NCBI GenBank assembly: GCA_902761645.1
Contig: CACWLF010000011.1
Location: 1 to 38,205, forward strand
Length of the DNA stretch: 38,205 bases
DNA from: an uncultured Aeromonadales bacterium
Lineage (GTDB): Bacteria; Pseudomonadota; Gammaproteobacteria; Enterobacterales; Succinivibrionaceae
Direction: 5' to 3'
A program made the position numbers and the translations under genes. The first letter of the stretch is position 1. Each line of letters starts with the position of its first letter. Positions 1-10,832 of this stretch are shown here, in pieces. The notes beneath the pieces are model-generated. The model saw nothing but the letters and a program-made list of their open reading frames with translations, had not been told where the DNA came from and searched no databases.

Positions 1-102
1 TGCCGACATTGGGTAATTCCGACATAGCTGTATTGAACCGCCGTATGCGGTCCCGCATGTACGGTGGTGTGGGAGGGGTGAGTAGTACTCTCCCTACCCG
101 AT
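1..102 (+). mobile_element. Group II intron, 3' end only (domains V and VI)
   Basis: The catalytic RNA end of a self-splicing group II intron. Bases 37-45 pair with 60-68, and 46-49 with 54-57, leaving a TG bulge at 58-59: the domain V hairpin. Bases 71-77 pair with 92-99 with an unpaired A at 96, the expected branch-point adenosine of domain VI, about 7 nt before the 3' splice site, which I place near 102-103. The flanking motifs GAACCGCCGTATGCGG and GTACGGTGGTGT are the usual ones found after bacterial group II intron reverse-transcriptase genes. Any reverse transcriptase/maturase gene would lie before base 1, outside the window. The 3' boundary is approximate to 1-2 nt. Confidence 0.8.
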
Positions 103-228
103 TCAGAAAATCAACAGTCCTGATAAAAATCAATCGTCAGAAAACCGGGATCTGTCAGCTGTAAATTCCGTTATTCAAACTGTAATCACCTGCATGCAGA
201 CATGTGGCGGTGAAATAGAATCTGCAAA

Positions 229-245
229 TTGGCACACATTATGCT
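229..245 (+). promoter_or_regulatory. Sigma-54 (-24/-12) promoter of flagellin
   Basis: TTGGCAC at 229-235 followed by TATGCT at 240-245 puts the invariant GG (231-232) and GC (243-244) exactly 12 nt apart, the RpoN spacing. Transcription should begin near 256, giving a leader of about 73 nt. No TAAA...GCCGATAA-like sigma-28 element was seen between the intron and the gene. Dependence on a flagellar enhancer-binding protein such as FlrC is inferred from known RpoN biology. The rest of 103-328 shows nothing else recognisable. Confidence 0.75.
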
Positions 246-328
246 TTATAAACTGTTAAGGAAAACTGTTCCTTGTTTTATTTAATATAAAGTTAAATTT
301 TAAGAGTTTACAAAAGAAGGAATTTATT

Positions 329-1216
329 ATGGCTCTATACGTAAATACCAATACCAGTTCGATAAATTCTCAAAGGAATTTGAGTAAATCAACCAGCAGT
401 TTATCGAGTTCGTACACCAAACTGGCCTCCGGTTTCCGTATCAACTCTGCAAAGGATGATGCCGCAGGTTTGCAGATTTCAAACCGAATGACATCCCAGA
501 TCAACGGACTTACACAGGGTAACCGTAATGCAAATGACGGTATTTCACTCGCCCAAGTCACAGAAGGAGCTCTGGACGAGGTTACCACCATGCTACAGCG
601 CATGAGAACACTCGCAATTCAGTCGGCAAACGGAACAAACAGTTCTGAAGAAAGAACAGCATTAAACGACGAAGTCAAGGAACTTCAGGCGGAAATTGCG
701 CGAATCGGAACTGATACATCATTCGGCGGGACTCTCAAAATTTTTGGAGCAACTGGAAATGATAACTCAATCATCGGTGCCAACGGAAAAGCAACAATTG
801 AATTTCAGGTAGGTTCAAATGCAAATGAGGTTATCTCCATTGAATTCAAATCCATGTCAAACCTGCTGAACACAAATTCGTCAACTACAGATAATCTAGA
901 AACAGGAAAGGTTATAGAAGTTGATACTGCTGCACATTCGCAAACAGCAATAGACAAAATTGACGCAATGATCCAGAATGTGGATGCATTCCGTGCCAAA
1001 CTCGGTGCAGTGCAGAACCGTCTGGAATCAACAATTTCAAACCAGGAAAATATTATAGAAAATGTTAACGATGCACGTTCAAGGATCAGAGATGTAGACT
1101 ACGCGGCAGAAACAGCAAAAATGGCACAGCAGCAGATCCTTCAGCAGGCATCCACCTCAATGCTGAGTCAGGCGAACCAGAAGAATTCCATTGCCATGAA
1201 TCTGCTTGGCGGTTAA
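329..1216 (+). CDS. Flagellin
   Basis: Flagellar filament subunit, exported by the flagellar type III system and polymerised outside the cell. The 295-residue protein has the conserved D0/D1 N-terminus ([16 protein letters not shown], then [21 protein letters not shown]) and C-terminus ([20 protein letters not shown] to SIAMNLLGG), separated by a short variable region of only about 60 residues. It is therefore a small flagellin without large D2/D3 surface domains. The [16 protein letters not shown] stretch near residues 89-104 corresponds to the D1 segment recognised by TLR5 in enterobacterial flagellin. The start is supported by AAGAAGGAA at 314-322. It is monocistronic, with its own promoter and terminator. 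No chaperone or cap gene is next to it, so I do not assign a paralogue letter (fliC, flaA or flaB). Confidence 0.95.
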   Translation: MALYVNTNTSSINSQRNLSKSTSSLSSSYTKLASGFRINSAKDDAAGLQISNRMTSQINGLTQGNRNANDGISLAQVTEGALDEVTTMLQRMRTLAIQSANGTNSSEERTALNDEVKELQAEIARIGTDTSFGGTLKIFGATGNDNSIIGANGKATIEFQVGSNANEVISIEFKSMSNLLNTNSSTTDNLETGKVIEVDTAAHSQTAIDKIDAMIQNVDAFRAKLGAVQNRLESTISNQENIIENVNDARSRIRDVDYAAETAKMAQQQILQQASTSMLSQANQKNSIAMNLLGG

Positions 1217-1241
1217 CAGTCATCTGCAAAAAATTTACGAG

Positions 1242-1278
1242 AAAGGGCAGTCCACAGCAGTGACCGCCCTTTTATATT
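1242..1278 (+). terminator. Intrinsic terminator after flagellin
   Basis: AAAGGGC (1242-1248) and GTC (1250-1252) pair with GAC (1262-1264) and GCCCTTT (1266-1272), followed by a T-rich run. The opposite strand also reads into T-rich sequence after the same hairpin, so it may also stop transcripts coming from tilS. Confidence 0.8.
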
Positions 1279-1332
1279 CCTTTTTTCTCATTCAACAAAC
1301 GCAACCGATTAAAAATTTATTAAAAACTGATG

Positions 1333-2652
1333 TCAGTTTTCCAGTTTTTTGAACACATAGCCGTCCCTTTCAGCAAAAAATTGACGATCTATATGATCAG
1401 GAAATAATCCGGCCACCACTCCGTCTATTTCTATAACAGGAGTAATCCTTCTCTGCCACTGTGGTATTTTATATTCCATGAACAGTTTCTTCAGTTCTCT
1501 GCCGTGTCTGCGATCCTGAGGATGAATTTTCAGAGAAAACGAATAGTCATAGCTCAACGTCAGAATACTGCCTTCAAGCAGTCTGAAGCCGCTTCCTGCA
1601 GATCTGACCAGCTGATAGCGGTTATTTAAAATTTCCACTATCTGCATAGGTTTTACCGCTCCTGCATATCCGCGATTCAAATCACAGTCTCTTACTGCAT
1701 ACAGGTGATCTTTGAACTTCCGCAATTCCCATTCATCAATTTTTAAAACAGGATTTGCATCGTCACGTGCCGACAGAAAATCCCTTTCAAACTGATTGAT
1801 CAGCTGAGCAGACGGATATTTTTTAATTTTCCTGTGGATAAAATTTCTCAGTGCATTATGCTGCCGTTCGGCAGGAAGCAACCGGTAACCTGACAGATCC
1901 AGAGTTCCGTTTCGATCTTCCAGTTCACACAAATCCTGCAGAGCAACATTCCTGACAATAAGCTGGGATTCATAAATATATGACGAGGACTTTTTCACTG
2001 AATCCAGAAATTCAGGAAAATGCTCCACAATCTTCGGAATAATCTCATGACGGAAAAAATTACGATCATAACGGATATCAAAATTGGAATCATCAGTTAT
2101 GTGCGACAGATTATGTTCCGCCGCATACTGTTCAATCTGCGATCTTGAAACCTCAAGCAGCGGACGCCAGATATGACTTTCACCGAAAGGCTGCAACACT
2201 CCCATTGTTGACAGTCCGGGAAGACCTGCACCGCGTTTCAATGCTATGAAGAATGTCTCAGCAACGTCGTTCAAATGATGAGCTGTCGCCAGAACACTGC
2301 TGCAGTCCAGGTGTTTTGCCAGCGCCTGATAACGCTTCTCTCTGGCCTGTGCTTCAATATTGTGATTTTTCACATCCAGCTGAACTCGCTCTTCAAAGAA
2401 AGGGATCTGCAGTTCCGCACACAAACCGGCACAGAATTCGGACCATTTACCAGCCTGACTGTTTAATCCGTGATGAACATACACAGCCTGAACAATACAT
2501 CTGCCCAGGATCTGATTTCTAAAACTGTGTATTAAATGAAGCAGCGTTACCGAATCGACTCCGCCGCTGAGACCAACCACTATTCCGGTGATTGATCCCG
2601 GCAGTAAACTGCATTGATTTCTAAATGATTCTGTCAGAGATTTTGAACTCAT
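1333..2652 (-). CDS. tilS: tRNA(Ile)-lysidine synthetase
   Basis: Cytoplasmic ATP-dependent enzyme that converts C34 of the CAU-anticodon isoleucine tRNA to lysidine, changing it from Met/AUG to Ile/AUA decoding; normally essential. The N-terminal ATP-pyrophosphatase P-loop SGGVDS is at residues 29-34, followed by the N-type PPase core with HHLNDVAETFF and the C-terminal TilS domains ending near GLFPDHIDRQFFA. At 439 residues it matches the E. coli enzyme (about 430). An in-frame TTG at 2670 would add six residues; neither start has a strong ribosome binding site, and I chose ATG 2652. It is the last gene of the lpx-dnaE-accA run, 40 nt after accA. Confidence 0.93.
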   Translation of the reverse strand: MSSKSLTESFRNQCSLLPGSITGIVVGLSGGVDSVTLLHLIHSFRNQILGRCIVQAVYVHHGLNSQAGKWSEFCAGLCAELQIPFFEERVQLDVKNHNIEAQAREKRYQALAKHLDCSSVLATAHHLNDVAETFFIALKRGAGLPGLSTMGVLQPFGESHIWRPLLEVSRSQIEQYAAEHNLSHITDDSNFDIRYDRNFFRHEIIPKIVEHFPEFLDSVKKSSSYIYESQLIVRNVALQDLCELEDRNGTLDLSGYRLLPAERQHNALRNFIHRKIKKYPSAQLINQFERDFLSARDDANPVLKIDEWELRKFKDHLYAVRDCDLNRGYAGAVKPMQIVEILNNRYQLVRSAGSGFRLLEGSILTLSYDYSFSLKIHPQDRRHGRELKKLFMEYKIPQWQRRITPVIEIDGVVAGLFPDHIDRQFFAERDGYVFKKLEN

Positions 2653-2692
2653 TTTTAAATCACTTAGCAATTTTGATGATAATAATAACCTG

Positions 2693-3646
2693 TTAACAGT
2701 AACCGTAGGACATCAGTCTTTCGTATCTGTTAGCAAGCAGTTCTTCGGTTGAGCAGCCGGACAACTGTTCCAAATCGCTTATCAGCTGGGCACGAAGATT
2801 TTCAGCTGCCAGGTCATAATCTCTGTGAGCACCGCCCAGTGGTTCCTCCACTACACTGTCAATAAGTTTCAGAGACTGCAGTTTGCTGGCGGTAATATTC
2901 ATTGCCTCGGCAGCCTGCGGAGCTTTTTCCGCACTCTTCCACAGAATGGAAGCGCATCCTTCAGGAGAAATTACCGAATAGGTGGAATACTGCATCATAT
3001 TCACACGATCGCCGACACCGATTGCAAGAGCACCGCCGGAACCGCCTTCACCTATTACCGTGCAGATAATCGGAGTCTTGAGAGAACTCATAACCTTAAG
3101 ATTTTTGGCTATCGCTTCAGCCTGTCCGCGCTCCTCGGCGCCTACACCTGGATATGCACCAGGAGTATCAATGAAAGTAAAAATAGGCATATGGAATCTC
3201 TCAGCAAGGCGCATAAGTCTCAAAGCCTTGCGATAACCCTCAGGACGCGGCATACCGAAATTACGCCTGATCTTCTCCTGGGTATCTCTGCCCTTCTGAT
3301 GACCGATCACCATGCATGGTTTTCCGTCAATTCTGGCAGTGCCGCCTATAATCGCCTGATCTTCCGCAAAGTTGCGGTCACCGCTCAATTCATCAAATTC
3401 CGTAAAGATTCTGGAAATATAATCCTTTGTATATGGTCTCATAGGATGACGTGATAATCTTGAAACCTGCCAGTCGCCAAGGTTGGAAAAGATTTTCTTT
3501 GTCAGCTCGTTGGTTTCCTTTTCCAGTGCGGTAATGGATGCGGTTAAATCTATACCGCCCTCTCCGTTGCTGACTCTTTTCAGCTCATTGGTCTGGGCAA
3601 TTAATTCAGCAATTTTTTGCTCAAAATCTAAAAAATTCATATCCAT
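2693..3646 (-). CDS. accA: Acetyl-CoA carboxylase carboxyltransferase, alpha subunit
   Basis: With AccD forms the carboxyltransferase half of acetyl-CoA carboxylase, moving the carboxyl group from biotin-AccB to acetyl-CoA to make malonyl-CoA for fatty acid synthesis. The sequence is collinear with E. coli Acc[13 protein letters not shown] at the start, [32 protein letters not shown], then [21 protein letters not shown] longer frame reaches 3709 but would overlap the dnaE end; the family starts M-x-x-NFLDFEQ, so ATG 3646 (317 residues, with GAAGTAA upstream) is preferred. The dnaE-accA order is that of E. coli. Confidence 0.96.
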   Translation of the reverse strand: MDMNFLDFEQKIAELIAQTNELKRVSNGEGGIDLTASITALEKETNELTKKIFSNLGDWQVSRLSRHPMRPYTKDYISRIFTEFDELSGDRNFAEDQAIIGGTARIDGKPCMVIGHQKGRDTQEKIRRNFGMPRPEGYRKALRLMRLAERFHMPIFTFIDTPGAYPGVGAEERGQAEAIAKNLKVMSSLKTPIICTVIGEGGSGGALAIGVGDRVNMMQYSTYSVISPEGCASILWKSAEKAPQAAEAMNITASKLQSLKLIDSVVEEPLGGAHRDYDLAAENLRAQLISDLEQLSGCSTEELLANRYERLMSYGYC

Positions 3647-3677
3647 AATAATTACTTCATTCTTTCTACATCGGTTA

Positions 3678-6600
3678 CTAAAATTGGATACTAACGTTGT
3701 CTTTTCCAATCACCATACGCAAATCATCGAGAAACTCGTCTGACGGCAGAACACCGTACGTCTGAGGAGTATTCATCATGACACAACACTTGCTACTATA
3801 GTAACACATTTTAACTGAAAAATCGTTAGATCTGTGTTTTTCTAATATATTCATGATCTGTTCGGTTATTTCTTCATTCAGTACATTCTCTCTGATTCTG
3901 ATCAGTACATACTTGGCGTAATCTATACGGGCCTGGGTGATATCGGTAAGCTCCACCGCCGTTACCGACAGATTTCCCTGATAATCCGTTTTCGGCATGC
4001 CTCTGACCATCAGCAGTTGCTCAGTACGAATAAGATGCTCATACTTTTCAACAGTTTCACCGAATACAACTACATCAATACGCGAGGTACGATCGTCAAG
4101 TTTCATTACCGCCATGCGTTTTCCCTTTTTGGTGGTAAACACCTTGGCTTCAAGAACATATCCTATGATAGTCGAGGTTGCGGAACGATCGGCATTGCTG
4201 TTCGGTACAAGACTGGAGATACTGGTATGATAGTAATTCGGCAGCTCATCCCTGTACTGATCGATCGGGTGACCGGTCAGGTACAGACCGAGATAATCCT
4301 TTTCCTTCTGCAGCCATACGGAATCAGGGAATACCGGAACATCTCTGAATTTAGGTCTGAAAATATCACCTTCCTCGGAGTCGGCAAACATGTCATACTG
4401 TCCGCTCTGCAGATCCTTGCTGCGCTGCATTGCATATTCCATGGCATCCCCGAGAGCATCAATCAAGGCCGCACGATGCGGACCGAGTTTATCCATGGCA
4501 CCTACCCAGATCAGCGTTTCCAGAAGTTTTTTGTTAATCTTGGACAGATCAACACGGGCGCAGAAATCAAACAAATCTTCAAAATGACCGTCTTTTCTGG
4601 CCTTTTCTATTTCCAGAATCGGATACTGGCCGACACCGGATACGGCACAAAGACCGTAAACAACCGAACCTTCTTCATTAACGGAAAATTCATATTTGCA
4701 GGTATTGACATCCGGAGGCTCGATTTTTACTCCGAGCCGGTTCAGTTCTGCAACATATGCAACAATTTTTTCCTTGTTATCCTTATCACCCGTCATCAGA
4801 GCTGCCAGATATTCAGCAGGATGATGGGTTTTAAGCCAGAGAGTCTGATAGGCAACAAAGGCATATGCAGCCGAGTGTGATTTATTGAATCCGTAGCCTG
4901 CAAACTTTTCCACAATATCGTAAATCTTACCGGCAACATCAGGATCTCTTCCCAGTTTCTTGGCTCCTTCCACAAAAATGGAACGATGCTTTACCATTTC
5001 CTCCGGTATTTTTTTACCCATTGCACGACGAAGCAAATCTGCACCGCCGAGAGTATAACCGGCAAGAGCCTGTGCAAGCTGCATAACCTGTTCCTGATAT
5101 ACCACCACACCATAGGTAGGCTCAAGGATCGGCTTCAGACATTCATGCTGATATTCCGGCATCGGATAGGCAACCTCTTCAACCCCGTGTTTACGGTTGA
5201 TGAAGTTATCCACCATTCCGGAATCAAGAGGACCGGGTCTGAACAGAGCAACCAGCGCAATCATATCCTCAAACACGTCAGGTTTTAATTTTGCAATCAA
5301 ACCTCGCATACCGGCGGATTCCAACTGGAACACTCCGGTTGTCTGACACTCAAGAAGCATTTTGAATGAAGGCTGATCGTCGAGCGGAATATTTCCAATA
5401 TCAACAGGAGGAAGCCCCAGACGTTTCTGCTTTGGATTTATCATGTTCAATGCCCATTGAATAATGGTCAAAGTCTTCAGTCCAAGGAAGTCGAATTTAA
5501 TCAGACCGGCATTTTCTATATCATGCTTGTCATACTGGGTAACCGGTTCACTGCCGTCCTCTTCGCAGCGCAGAGGAGCAAAATCCACAATTGTGGTCGG
5601 AGATATCACCACTCCGCCTGCATGCTTTCCGGTACTCTTGGTCACGCCTTCCAGTTTGAAGGCTATATCAATAACCTTATGAACATCCTCCTCCGTGTCG
5701 TAACGGTACTGAAGTTTCTTGGCAAAATCAGGATTTTTATCCTCCTGAAATGATTCCTTCAGTTTTATACCAGGAGTATTAGGTATCATTTTAGCCAGCT
5801 GATCACCAAAGGTGTAGGACAGATTCAATGCTCTGGTTACATCCTTGATGGCGGCCTTTGCCGCCATACTGCCGAAGGTTATAATCTGCGATACGGCATC
5901 ATGACCATAGGTATCTGATACATGCTGAATGATTTCACCGCGTCGTTCCATACACATATCAACATCGAAATCAGGCATGGATACACGTTCAGGATTTAAA
6001 AATCTTTCAAACAGAAGAGCAAACTGCAGAGGATTAAGGTCTGTAATCTTTATGGCATATGCAACAAGAGAACCGGCACCGGAACCGCGTCCCGGACCGA
6101 TTGGAATTCCGTTTGCCTTGGACCACTGGATAAATTCCATCACAATAAGGAAGTAACCAGGGAATCCCATTCCGATGATTACATCCAGTTCCATTTTCAA
6201 TCTTTCGTCAAACTGAGGACGTTCCTTTTTGCGGGTTTCCTCATCAGGATAGATAATCTCCAGTCGCTTGTCCAACCCGGTTTCAGACATCCAGATCAGA
6301 TATGCGGCAAGTTTCTTCTCCTCCTCCTTTGCCTGCTTCTCCTCTTCGGAAAGTTCCGGAACCTTATACTCTTTTCCGGCCTTTTCAGCCTTCTGCCGAT
6401 CCGATTCCGCCTTACGCTCCCAGATATCCTGCACACGGTTCAGCAGTTCCTCCGTTGCAGTGAAATCATCAGGAACCGGGAATTTCGGCAGGAACGGTTT
6501 TCCAAGACGGATATAAACATTGCAGCGTTTTGCAATTTCAACCGTATTTTCCAGAGCTTCAGGAATATCACTGAAGAGTTCGCACATTTCCTCTGAAGAC

Positions 6601-7391
6601 TTTAAATACTGCTCTGCTGAATACAGTCGTGGACGTCCCGGATCCGCCATGGTGGATTTCTGCTGTACCGCAACACGTATTTCATGAATTTCAAAATCTT
6701 CCCTGTTCATGAACATGACATCATTGGTGGCAACTACAGGAAGAGACTGCTCACGGGATAATTTAACCGCTTTTCTTATATAATTTTCCTCGTTTTCACG
6801 GCGGGTACGAATTAGTTCCAAGTAAAAGCGATCAGGGAAATTTTTCTTGAAAAATGACAGCAGACGGTTCAAATCATCTTGATAATTCTTCAGTAAAGCC
6901 TGTCCGACAGCCCCATCGCGGCCTCCGGACAATGCAATAATATCCTTGTTCAGAAGCGAAGTGCCATGACTGTTGTTTTCCTCAAACCACGACAGTTCAA
7001 CACACGGGAGAGTTTCCTTGCTGTTGGCGACCTTAATGTGACCGCGGGTATATGCCCTTGACATCAGTTCACAGATGTTGTGATAGCCGAGTTCGCTCAT
7101 GGCATAGCAGGAAAGACGGGAAACGCAGTCCGATTCCTCATCATGAACATTAAGATCAACAGCCGCTATCGGCTTTACGCCTCCCTTTGCGGCAATCTCG
7201 TACAGACGAACCAGACCGCATACATTCATATGATCGGTTATTGCCAGTGCCGGCCAATGGTTATTTACCGCATATTTTGAATAGGTTTCAACATGCTGGA
7301 TACCGTTTATCAGAGAAAAATCCGTATGAATACGCAAATGAACAAATTTTAACGGCTTTTTAACTATCTCTTCAGTTTCCTGCTCACTCAT
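3678..7391 (-). CDS. dnaE: DNA polymerase III alpha subunit
   Basis: Replicative DNA polymerase catalytic subunit. The N-terminal PHP domain starts at [11 protein letters not shown] (residues 17-27). The Pol III palm has [14 protein letters not shown] (433-446) and the metal-binding PDFDVD motif (473-478). A helix-hairpin-helix region, a QYDMF sliding-clamp binding motif and a C-terminal OB-fold region follow. At 1237 residues it is some 75 longer than E. coli DnaE; most of the difference is a highly charged Lys/Glu-rich insertion near residues 318-368, between the PHP domain and the palm. ATG 7391 lies 2 nt beyond the rnhB stop, so translation is probably coupled. Confidence 0.97.
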   Translation of the reverse strand: MSEQETEEIVKKPLKFVHLRIHTDFSLINGIQHVETYSKYAVNNHWPALAITDHMNVCGLVRLYEIAAKGGVKPIAAVDLNVHDEESDCVSRLSCYAMSELGYHNICELMSRAYTRGHIKVANSKETLPCVELSWFEENNSHGTSLLNKDIIALSGGRDGAVGQALLKNYQDDLNRLLSFFKKNFPDRFYLELIRTRRENEENYIRKAVKLSREQSLPVVATNDVMFMNREDFEIHEIRVAVQQKSTMADPGRPRLYSAEQYLKSSEEMCELFSDIPEALENTVEIAKRCNVYIRLGKPFLPKFPVPDDFTATEELLNRVQDIWERKAESDRQKAEKAGKEYKVPELSEEEKQAKEEEKKLAAYLIWMSETGLDKRLEIIYPDEETRKKERPQFDERLKMELDVIIGMGFPGYFLIVMEFIQWSKANGIPIGPGRGSGAGSLVAYAIKITDLNPLQFALLFERFLNPERVSMPDFDVDMCMERRGEIIQHVSDTYGHDAVSQIITFGSMAAKAAIKDVTRALNLSYTFGDQLAKMIPNTPGIKLKESFQEDKNPDFAKKLQYRYDTEEDVHKVIDIAFKLEGVTKSTGKHAGGVVISPTTIVDFAPLRCEEDGSEPVTQYDKHDIENAGLIKFDFLGLKTLTIIQWALNMINPKQKRLGLPPVDIGNIPLDDQPSFKMLLECQTTGVFQLESAGMRGLIAKLKPDVFEDMIALVALFRPGPLDSGMVDNFINRKHGVEEVAYPMPEYQHECLKPILEPTYGVVVYQEQVMQLAQALAGYTLGGADLLRRAMGKKIPEEMVKHRSIFVEGAKKLGRDPDVAGKIYDIVEKFAGYGFNKSHSAAYAFVAYQTLWLKTHHPAEYLAALMTGDKDNKEKIVAYVAELNRLGVKIEPPDVNTCKYEFSVNEEGSVVYGLCAVSGVGQYPILEIEKARKDGHFEDLFDFCARVDLSKINKKLLETLIWVGAMDKLGPHRAALIDALGDAMEYAMQRSKDLQSGQYDMFADSEEGDIFRPKFRDVPVFPDSVWLQKEKDYLGLYLTGHPIDQYRDELPNYYHTSISSLVPNSNADRSATSTIIGYVLEAKVFTTKKGKRMAVMKLDDRTSRIDVVVFGETVEKYEHLIRTEQLLMVRGMPKTDYQGNLSVTAVELTDITQARIDYAKYVLIRIRENVLNEEITEQIMNILEKHRSNDFSVKMCYYSSKCCVMMNTPQTYGVLPSDEFLDDLRMVIGKDNVSIQF

Positions 7392-7393
7392 TT

Positions 7394-8005
7394 CTACCGT
7401 CCTTTCATCTCTTCGATAATCAAGGCTACCGGTTTATAACTTTTTCTGTAGAGTTCATTGACACCGTACCTGCGTATTGCAGCAAGATGTTCCGCTGTAG
7501 GATATCCCTTATGCCTTGCCAGCCCGTACTGCGGATACAACCGGTCAAGTTCAATCATCTGATGATCTCTGTGCACCTTGGCTATAATTGACGCGGCGCT
7601 TATTTCAGGAACACGGGCATCACCTTTAACAACAGAGGAACTGTTATAATCCCATTTCGGAACACGATTGCCGTCAACCAGCACATAATCAGGCTGAACC
7701 TTGAGAGCCTGTACCGCCCTTGTCATTGCCAGCATGGTGGCATTCAGAATGTTATATCTGTCTATTTCCTCCGGGTTGGCTTCTCCTATGGCCCATGCCA
7801 AAGCGTTTTCCTTAATGACGGAACTCAAAATCTCGCGTTTCTTTTCCGATAATTTTTTTGAATCATTCAATCCTTCAATCGGTCTGGACGGATCCAGAAT
7901 TACTGCTGCGGTAACAACATTGCCGATCAAAGGGCCTCTTCCAACCTCGTCAACACCGGCAATTCTGTGAGTATAGGGATCCGCAGGATAAAGAAAATCC
8001 ATCAT
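7394..8005 (-). CDS. rnhB: Ribonuclease HII
   Basis: Cytoplasmic endonuclease that cuts RNA in RNA-DNA hybrids and single ribonucleotides in duplex DNA. The active site motif DEVGRGP is at residues 19-25, with the later acidic residues in [11 protein letters not shown] and in [11 protein letters not shown], and the C-terminal GYPTAEH motif. Its 203 residues match E. coli RnhB (198). AAAGG lies 8 nt before the first ATG (8005); a second ATG follows immediately. It lies between lpxB and dnaE as in E. coli. Confidence 0.96.
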   Translation of the reverse strand: MMDFLYPADPYTHRIAGVDEVGRGPLIGNVVTAAVILDPSRPIEGLNDSKKLSEKKREILSSVIKENALAWAIGEANPEEIDRYNILNATMLAMTRAVQALKVQPDYVLVDGNRVPKWDYNSSSVVKGDARVPEISAASIIAKVHRDHQMIELDRLYPQYGLARHKGYPTAEHLAAIRRYGVNELYRKSYKPVALIIEEMKGR

Positions 8006-8030
8006 ATAATATACCTTTAAAACTGATAAT

Positions 8031-9188
8031 TTACGAATTGTTCAGAACATCGATACATGTCTTGGCTGCAATTTTGCTTGCGTCCATTTTTAAAAGTTTG
8101 CGCTGACCTGAAAAATCATTCAATAATTCAGTATTGTCACTGGTTATTAAACGTTCGATTTCATCAGCTACATTTTTTGGAGTACAATCATCCTGCAATA
8201 ATTCCTTCACACAATGATTGTTCAATAGAAGATTAGGAAGTGATACACAATCAACTTTAAGCAGTCTGCGGGCTATAAATTCCGTAACTTTGGCAACCTG
8301 ATAACCTACAACCATAGGTCTTCCCACCAGCATGCATTCGAGAGCAGCTGTCCCAGAAGCAAGAAGAACCACATCGGATGCAAACATCACTTCCCGAGAT
8401 CTTCCATCATATATCCTGATATTCAGACCGTTGCCGAACTTCTGCAGCAGGGGAACAAAATCTTCTTTTCGTTTCGCATTTACTATAGGAACGATGAAAA
8501 CAGCATCAGGATGCTTCTGCTGAATCAGTTTGCAGGCCTGCAGAAAAACAGGAGTCAATCTGACAACCTCTCCGTGTCTGCTGCCGGGAAGTACACCTAT
8601 ATACAGACCGTCCTTCGGCAAAGACAGTTTCAAACGTGCACTGTCCTTTTCCTGCTGAGTGGATTCCGGAATTTCATCGGCCATCGGATGACCGACAAAG
8701 GTACACGGCGTCCCGTAACGTTCACAGAATTCCTTTTCAAACGGTAATATTGACAATACCATGTTGGTGGCTTTTTTGATTTTAAAAATTCTCTTTTCAC
8801 GCCACGCCCACACGGAAGGACATACATAGTGAACTGTCGGTATTCCGCTTTCCTTTAGTTTCGTTTCAACAGACAGGTTAAAATCAGGAGCATCAATCCC
8901 GACAAACAGATCAATACCCTCTGACTTCAGCTGTTCAGCTATTCTGCTTCGTATGGAAAGAATTCTGAACAGTTTGCTCAATATTTCGAGCCCCATCACA
9001 GACAACTCTTCGATGGAATACAACGATTTCATACCCTGATCCAGCATTTTCGGACCGCCGATACCTACAAACTCGGCATGGGGAACAAGTTTTCTGATCT
9101 CATTCATCAGTCCTGCACCGAGATTATCACCGGATACCTCTCCGGCAACAATTCCGACAGTCAGTTTTTTTTGCGGATCAAAGGTCAT
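8031..9188 (-). CDS. lpxB: Lipid-A-disaccharide synthase
   Basis: Membrane-associated GT19 glycosyltransferase that condenses UDP-2,3-diacylglucosamine with lipid X (2,3-diacylglucosamine 1-phosphate), forming the beta-1,6 disaccharide of lipid A. The N-terminal [10 protein letters not shown] is at residues 16-25, VGIGGPKM and [10 protein letters not shown] follow, and the UDP-sugar site contains LPGSRHGEV and [20 protein letters not shown]. The length, 385, is normal (E. coli 382). Its start is 2 nt from the lpxA stop, consistent with one lipid A transcript. Confidence 0.96.
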   Translation of the reverse strand: MTFDPQKKLTVGIVAGEVSGDNLGAGLMNEIRKLVPHAEFVGIGGPKMLDQGMKSLYSIEELSVMGLEILSKLFRILSIRSRIAEQLKSEGIDLFVGIDAPDFNLSVETKLKESGIPTVHYVCPSVWAWREKRIFKIKKATNMVLSILPFEKEFCERYGTPCTFVGHPMADEIPESTQQEKDSARLKLSLPKDGLYIGVLPGSRHGEVVRLTPVFLQACKLIQQKHPDAVFIVPIVNAKRKEDFVPLLQKFGNGLNIRIYDGRSREVMFASDVVLLASGTAALECMLVGRPMVVGYQVAKVTEFIARRLLKVDCVSLPNLLLNNHCVKELLQDDCTPKNVADEIERLITSDNTELLNDFSGQRKLLKMDASKIAAKTCIDVLNNS

Positions 9189-9190
9189 AA

Positions 9191-9997
9191 TTAACGGATA
9201 ATTCCTCTTTGAGTATCATTCAAAAAGTCTACCAGGACAAGCAGACAAGGTTCTTCAGTGGCAAGTCTGGCAATTTCCTCACGGGCTTTTTCCAAAGTAA
9301 GATTACTGCGATACAGAATCTTATATGCCTTCCTCACATTTTCAATGCTTTCAGCTGAAAAACCGCGTCTTTTCAGACCTTCGGTATTTACCCCTACAGG
9401 TTCCGCATAGTGTCCGGCAGCCATAACAAACGGAGGGCAATCCTTGTTCAATCCTGCACAGCCGGCAACAAAGGCATGATCGCCGACACGTCCGAACTGG
9501 TGGATTGCGGTCAAACCTCCGAAAATCACGAAATTGCCGATATGAACATGACCTGCCAGAGTTGCATTATTTGCAAATATACAATCATCTCCAACTACGC
9601 AGTCATGAGCAATATGAGAATTAATCATAAACAGGTTTCTTGAACCTATTTTGGTTATTCCGTGATCCTGAATGGTGCCGCGATGTACAGAACAATGTTC
9701 ACGAAATACATTATCGTCACCTATTTCCAGATAAGTAACCTCACCCTGATATTTTTTATCCTGGCAGTCTTCTCCGATAGAGGCGAACTGGAAAAACTTG
9801 TTTCGTTTTCCTACCCTGGTCGGACCTTTAATTACCACACTAGATAGAATTTTGCAGTCATCACCGATTTCAACATCATCACCGATCAACGTCCACGGAC
9901 CAACTTCAACGTTAGCTCCAATCCTGACATTTTTACCGATAATTGCGGTTTCATGAATTACTGCAGTACTATCAATTTTTGCAGTGCTGTCAATCAT
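9191..9997 (-). CDS. lpxA: UDP-N-acetylglucosamine acyltransferase
   Basis: First enzyme of lipid A synthesis: transfers a 3-hydroxyacyl chain from acyl carrier protein to the 3-OH of UDP-GlcNAc. Nearly the whole first half is left-handed beta-helix hexapeptide repeat ([16 protein letters not shown] onwards), followed by a C-terminal helical domain. The catalytic histidine is in GLTAIHQFG. At 268 residues it is the usual size (262 in E. coli). It is separated from fabZ by 5 nt and from lpxB by 2 nt. Confidence 0.96.
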   Translation of the reverse strand: MIDSTAKIDSTAVIHETAIIGKNVRIGANVEVGPWTLIGDDVEIGDDCKILSSVVIKGPTRVGKRNKFFQFASIGEDCQDKKYQGEVTYLEIGDDNVFREHCSVHRGTIQDHGITKIGSRNLFMINSHIAHDCVVGDDCIFANNATLAGHVHIGNFVIFGGLTAIHQFGRVGDHAFVAGCAGLNKDCPPFVMAAGHYAEPVGVNTEGLKRRGFSAESIENVRKAYKILYRSNLTLEKAREEIARLATEEPCLLVLVDFLNDTQRGIIR

Positions 9998-10002
9998 ATT
10001 TA

Positions 10003-10467
10003 TTACGCCTTACGCTTTGCACACATCAGTTCAGCTGTACAAACAACTTGTCCATCTACGCTAGCCACACCTGTAAACTTTGCAATACCCTTAACTTCCC
10101 TTAACAGTTCCACATCAAGTACAAGCTGATCTCCAGGGAATACAGGTCTTTTGAAACGGGCATTATCAATAGCGGCAAAGTAATACAATTCATCATCCTT
10201 CGGCTTACCTACCACCTTGAAAGAAAGAATACCGGTAGCCTGAGCCAGAGCTTCAAGAATAAGAACACCCGGCATAACAGGTTTTCCCGGGAAGTGTCCC
10301 TGAAAGAAAGGTTCATTGATTGTTACGTTTTTTATAGCCTTCAGAACTTTCTTTTCATCTGTATAAGTATAATCAATCACACGATCTACCAATATAAACG
10401 GATAGCGATGTGGCAGTAAATCCATAATTTCTTTGATATTCAATGGATGTAATTCTTCGTTACTCAC
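10003..10467 (-). CDS. fabZ: 3-hydroxyacyl-[acyl-carrier-protein] dehydratase
   Basis: Cytosolic hot-dog-fold dehydratase that turns 3-hydroxyacyl-ACP into trans-2-enoyl-ACP. It competes with LpxA for the same substrate, so the pair sets the balance between phospholipid and lipid [15 protein letters not shown] is at residues 17-30; the catalytic His58 ([11 protein letters not shown]) and Glu72 (LEALAQA) are present. The start is GTG at 10467, with AAGGAT upstream; no ATG is available in frame. At 154 residues it matches the family. It is the first gene after the promoter at 10569. Confidence 0.95.
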   Translation of the reverse strand: MSNEELHPLNIKEIMDLLPHRYPFILVDRVIDYTYTDEKKVLKAIKNVTINEPFFQGHFPGKPVMPGVLILEALAQATGILSFKVVGKPKDDELYYFAAIDNARFKRPVFPGDQLVLDVELLREVKGIAKFTGVASVDGQVVCTAELMCAKRKA

Positions 10468-10568
10468 TTATAAATCCTTATCGAAAAATATTACTAAATA
10501 ATAAACATCTAAAACAATGCCCGTCTGCCCATGATAACACAAACTAGACTTCCTCAAATTATCTTTTC

Positions 10569-10577
10569 ATTATAGCA
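10569..10577 (-). promoter_or_regulatory. Extended -10 promoter of fabZ-lpxA-lpxB-rnhB-dnaE-accA-tilS
   Basis: On the minus strand TGC-TATAAT (10577 to 10569) is a perfect -10 with the TGn extension; no good -35 hexamer is visible, as is common for extended -10 promoters. Transcription would start near 10562, giving a leader of about 95 nt to the fabZ GTG. The very AT-rich tract at 10600-10680 immediately upstream could act as an UP element. Confidence 0.6.
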
Positions 10578-10790
10578 TTGTTACCTGATAACTTTTTAAT
10601 TATTAAAAGATCAACTTCAATATTTGAATAATTTTATTCAACAATTTTATAAGAATTTCAAACATTAAAAAACAGATTTATTGTTCCTGCTCTGTCAACA
10701 TGCCATTTAACAAGCAAAATACTTCAGGGAGAGCCGGGCTACCGCTAAAAGACCTGTACTCTGTCATACAGAACTGTATTTGAAGAACAG

Positions 10791-10832
10791 ACAAAACAAA
10801 AATCCCCCACTGCAGCATTATGCAATGAGGGA
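10791..10832 (-). terminator. Intrinsic terminator after lpxD
   Basis: On the minus strand CATTGCA (10827-10821) pairs with TGCAGTG (10814-10808) around a 6-nt loop, extended by CCC/GGG, and runs into TTTTTTGTTTTG. It separates bamA-skp-lpxD from fabZ-lpxA, which are usually read through in E. coli. No gene was seen in the remainder of 10468-10864. Confidence 0.85.

Noticed and set aside
103-328. Sigma-28 promoter for flagellin
   Set aside because: No TAAA with a correctly spaced GCCGATAA-like box; the -24/-12 element explains the gene better.
2825-3454. Plus-strand frame of 209 codons opposite accA
   Set aside because: Antisense to conserved accA sequence, no family features.
3647-3709. 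Upstream extension of accA by 21 residues
   Set aside because: Would overlap the dnaE 3' end, and AccA proteins begin at M-x-x-NFLDFEQ; the extension reads like translated dnaE end and spacer.
4017-4880. Plus-strand frame of 287 codons opposite dnaE
   Set aside because: Lies wholly antisense to the well-conserved dnaE; no ribosome binding site and no recognisable domains; a by-product of codon structure.
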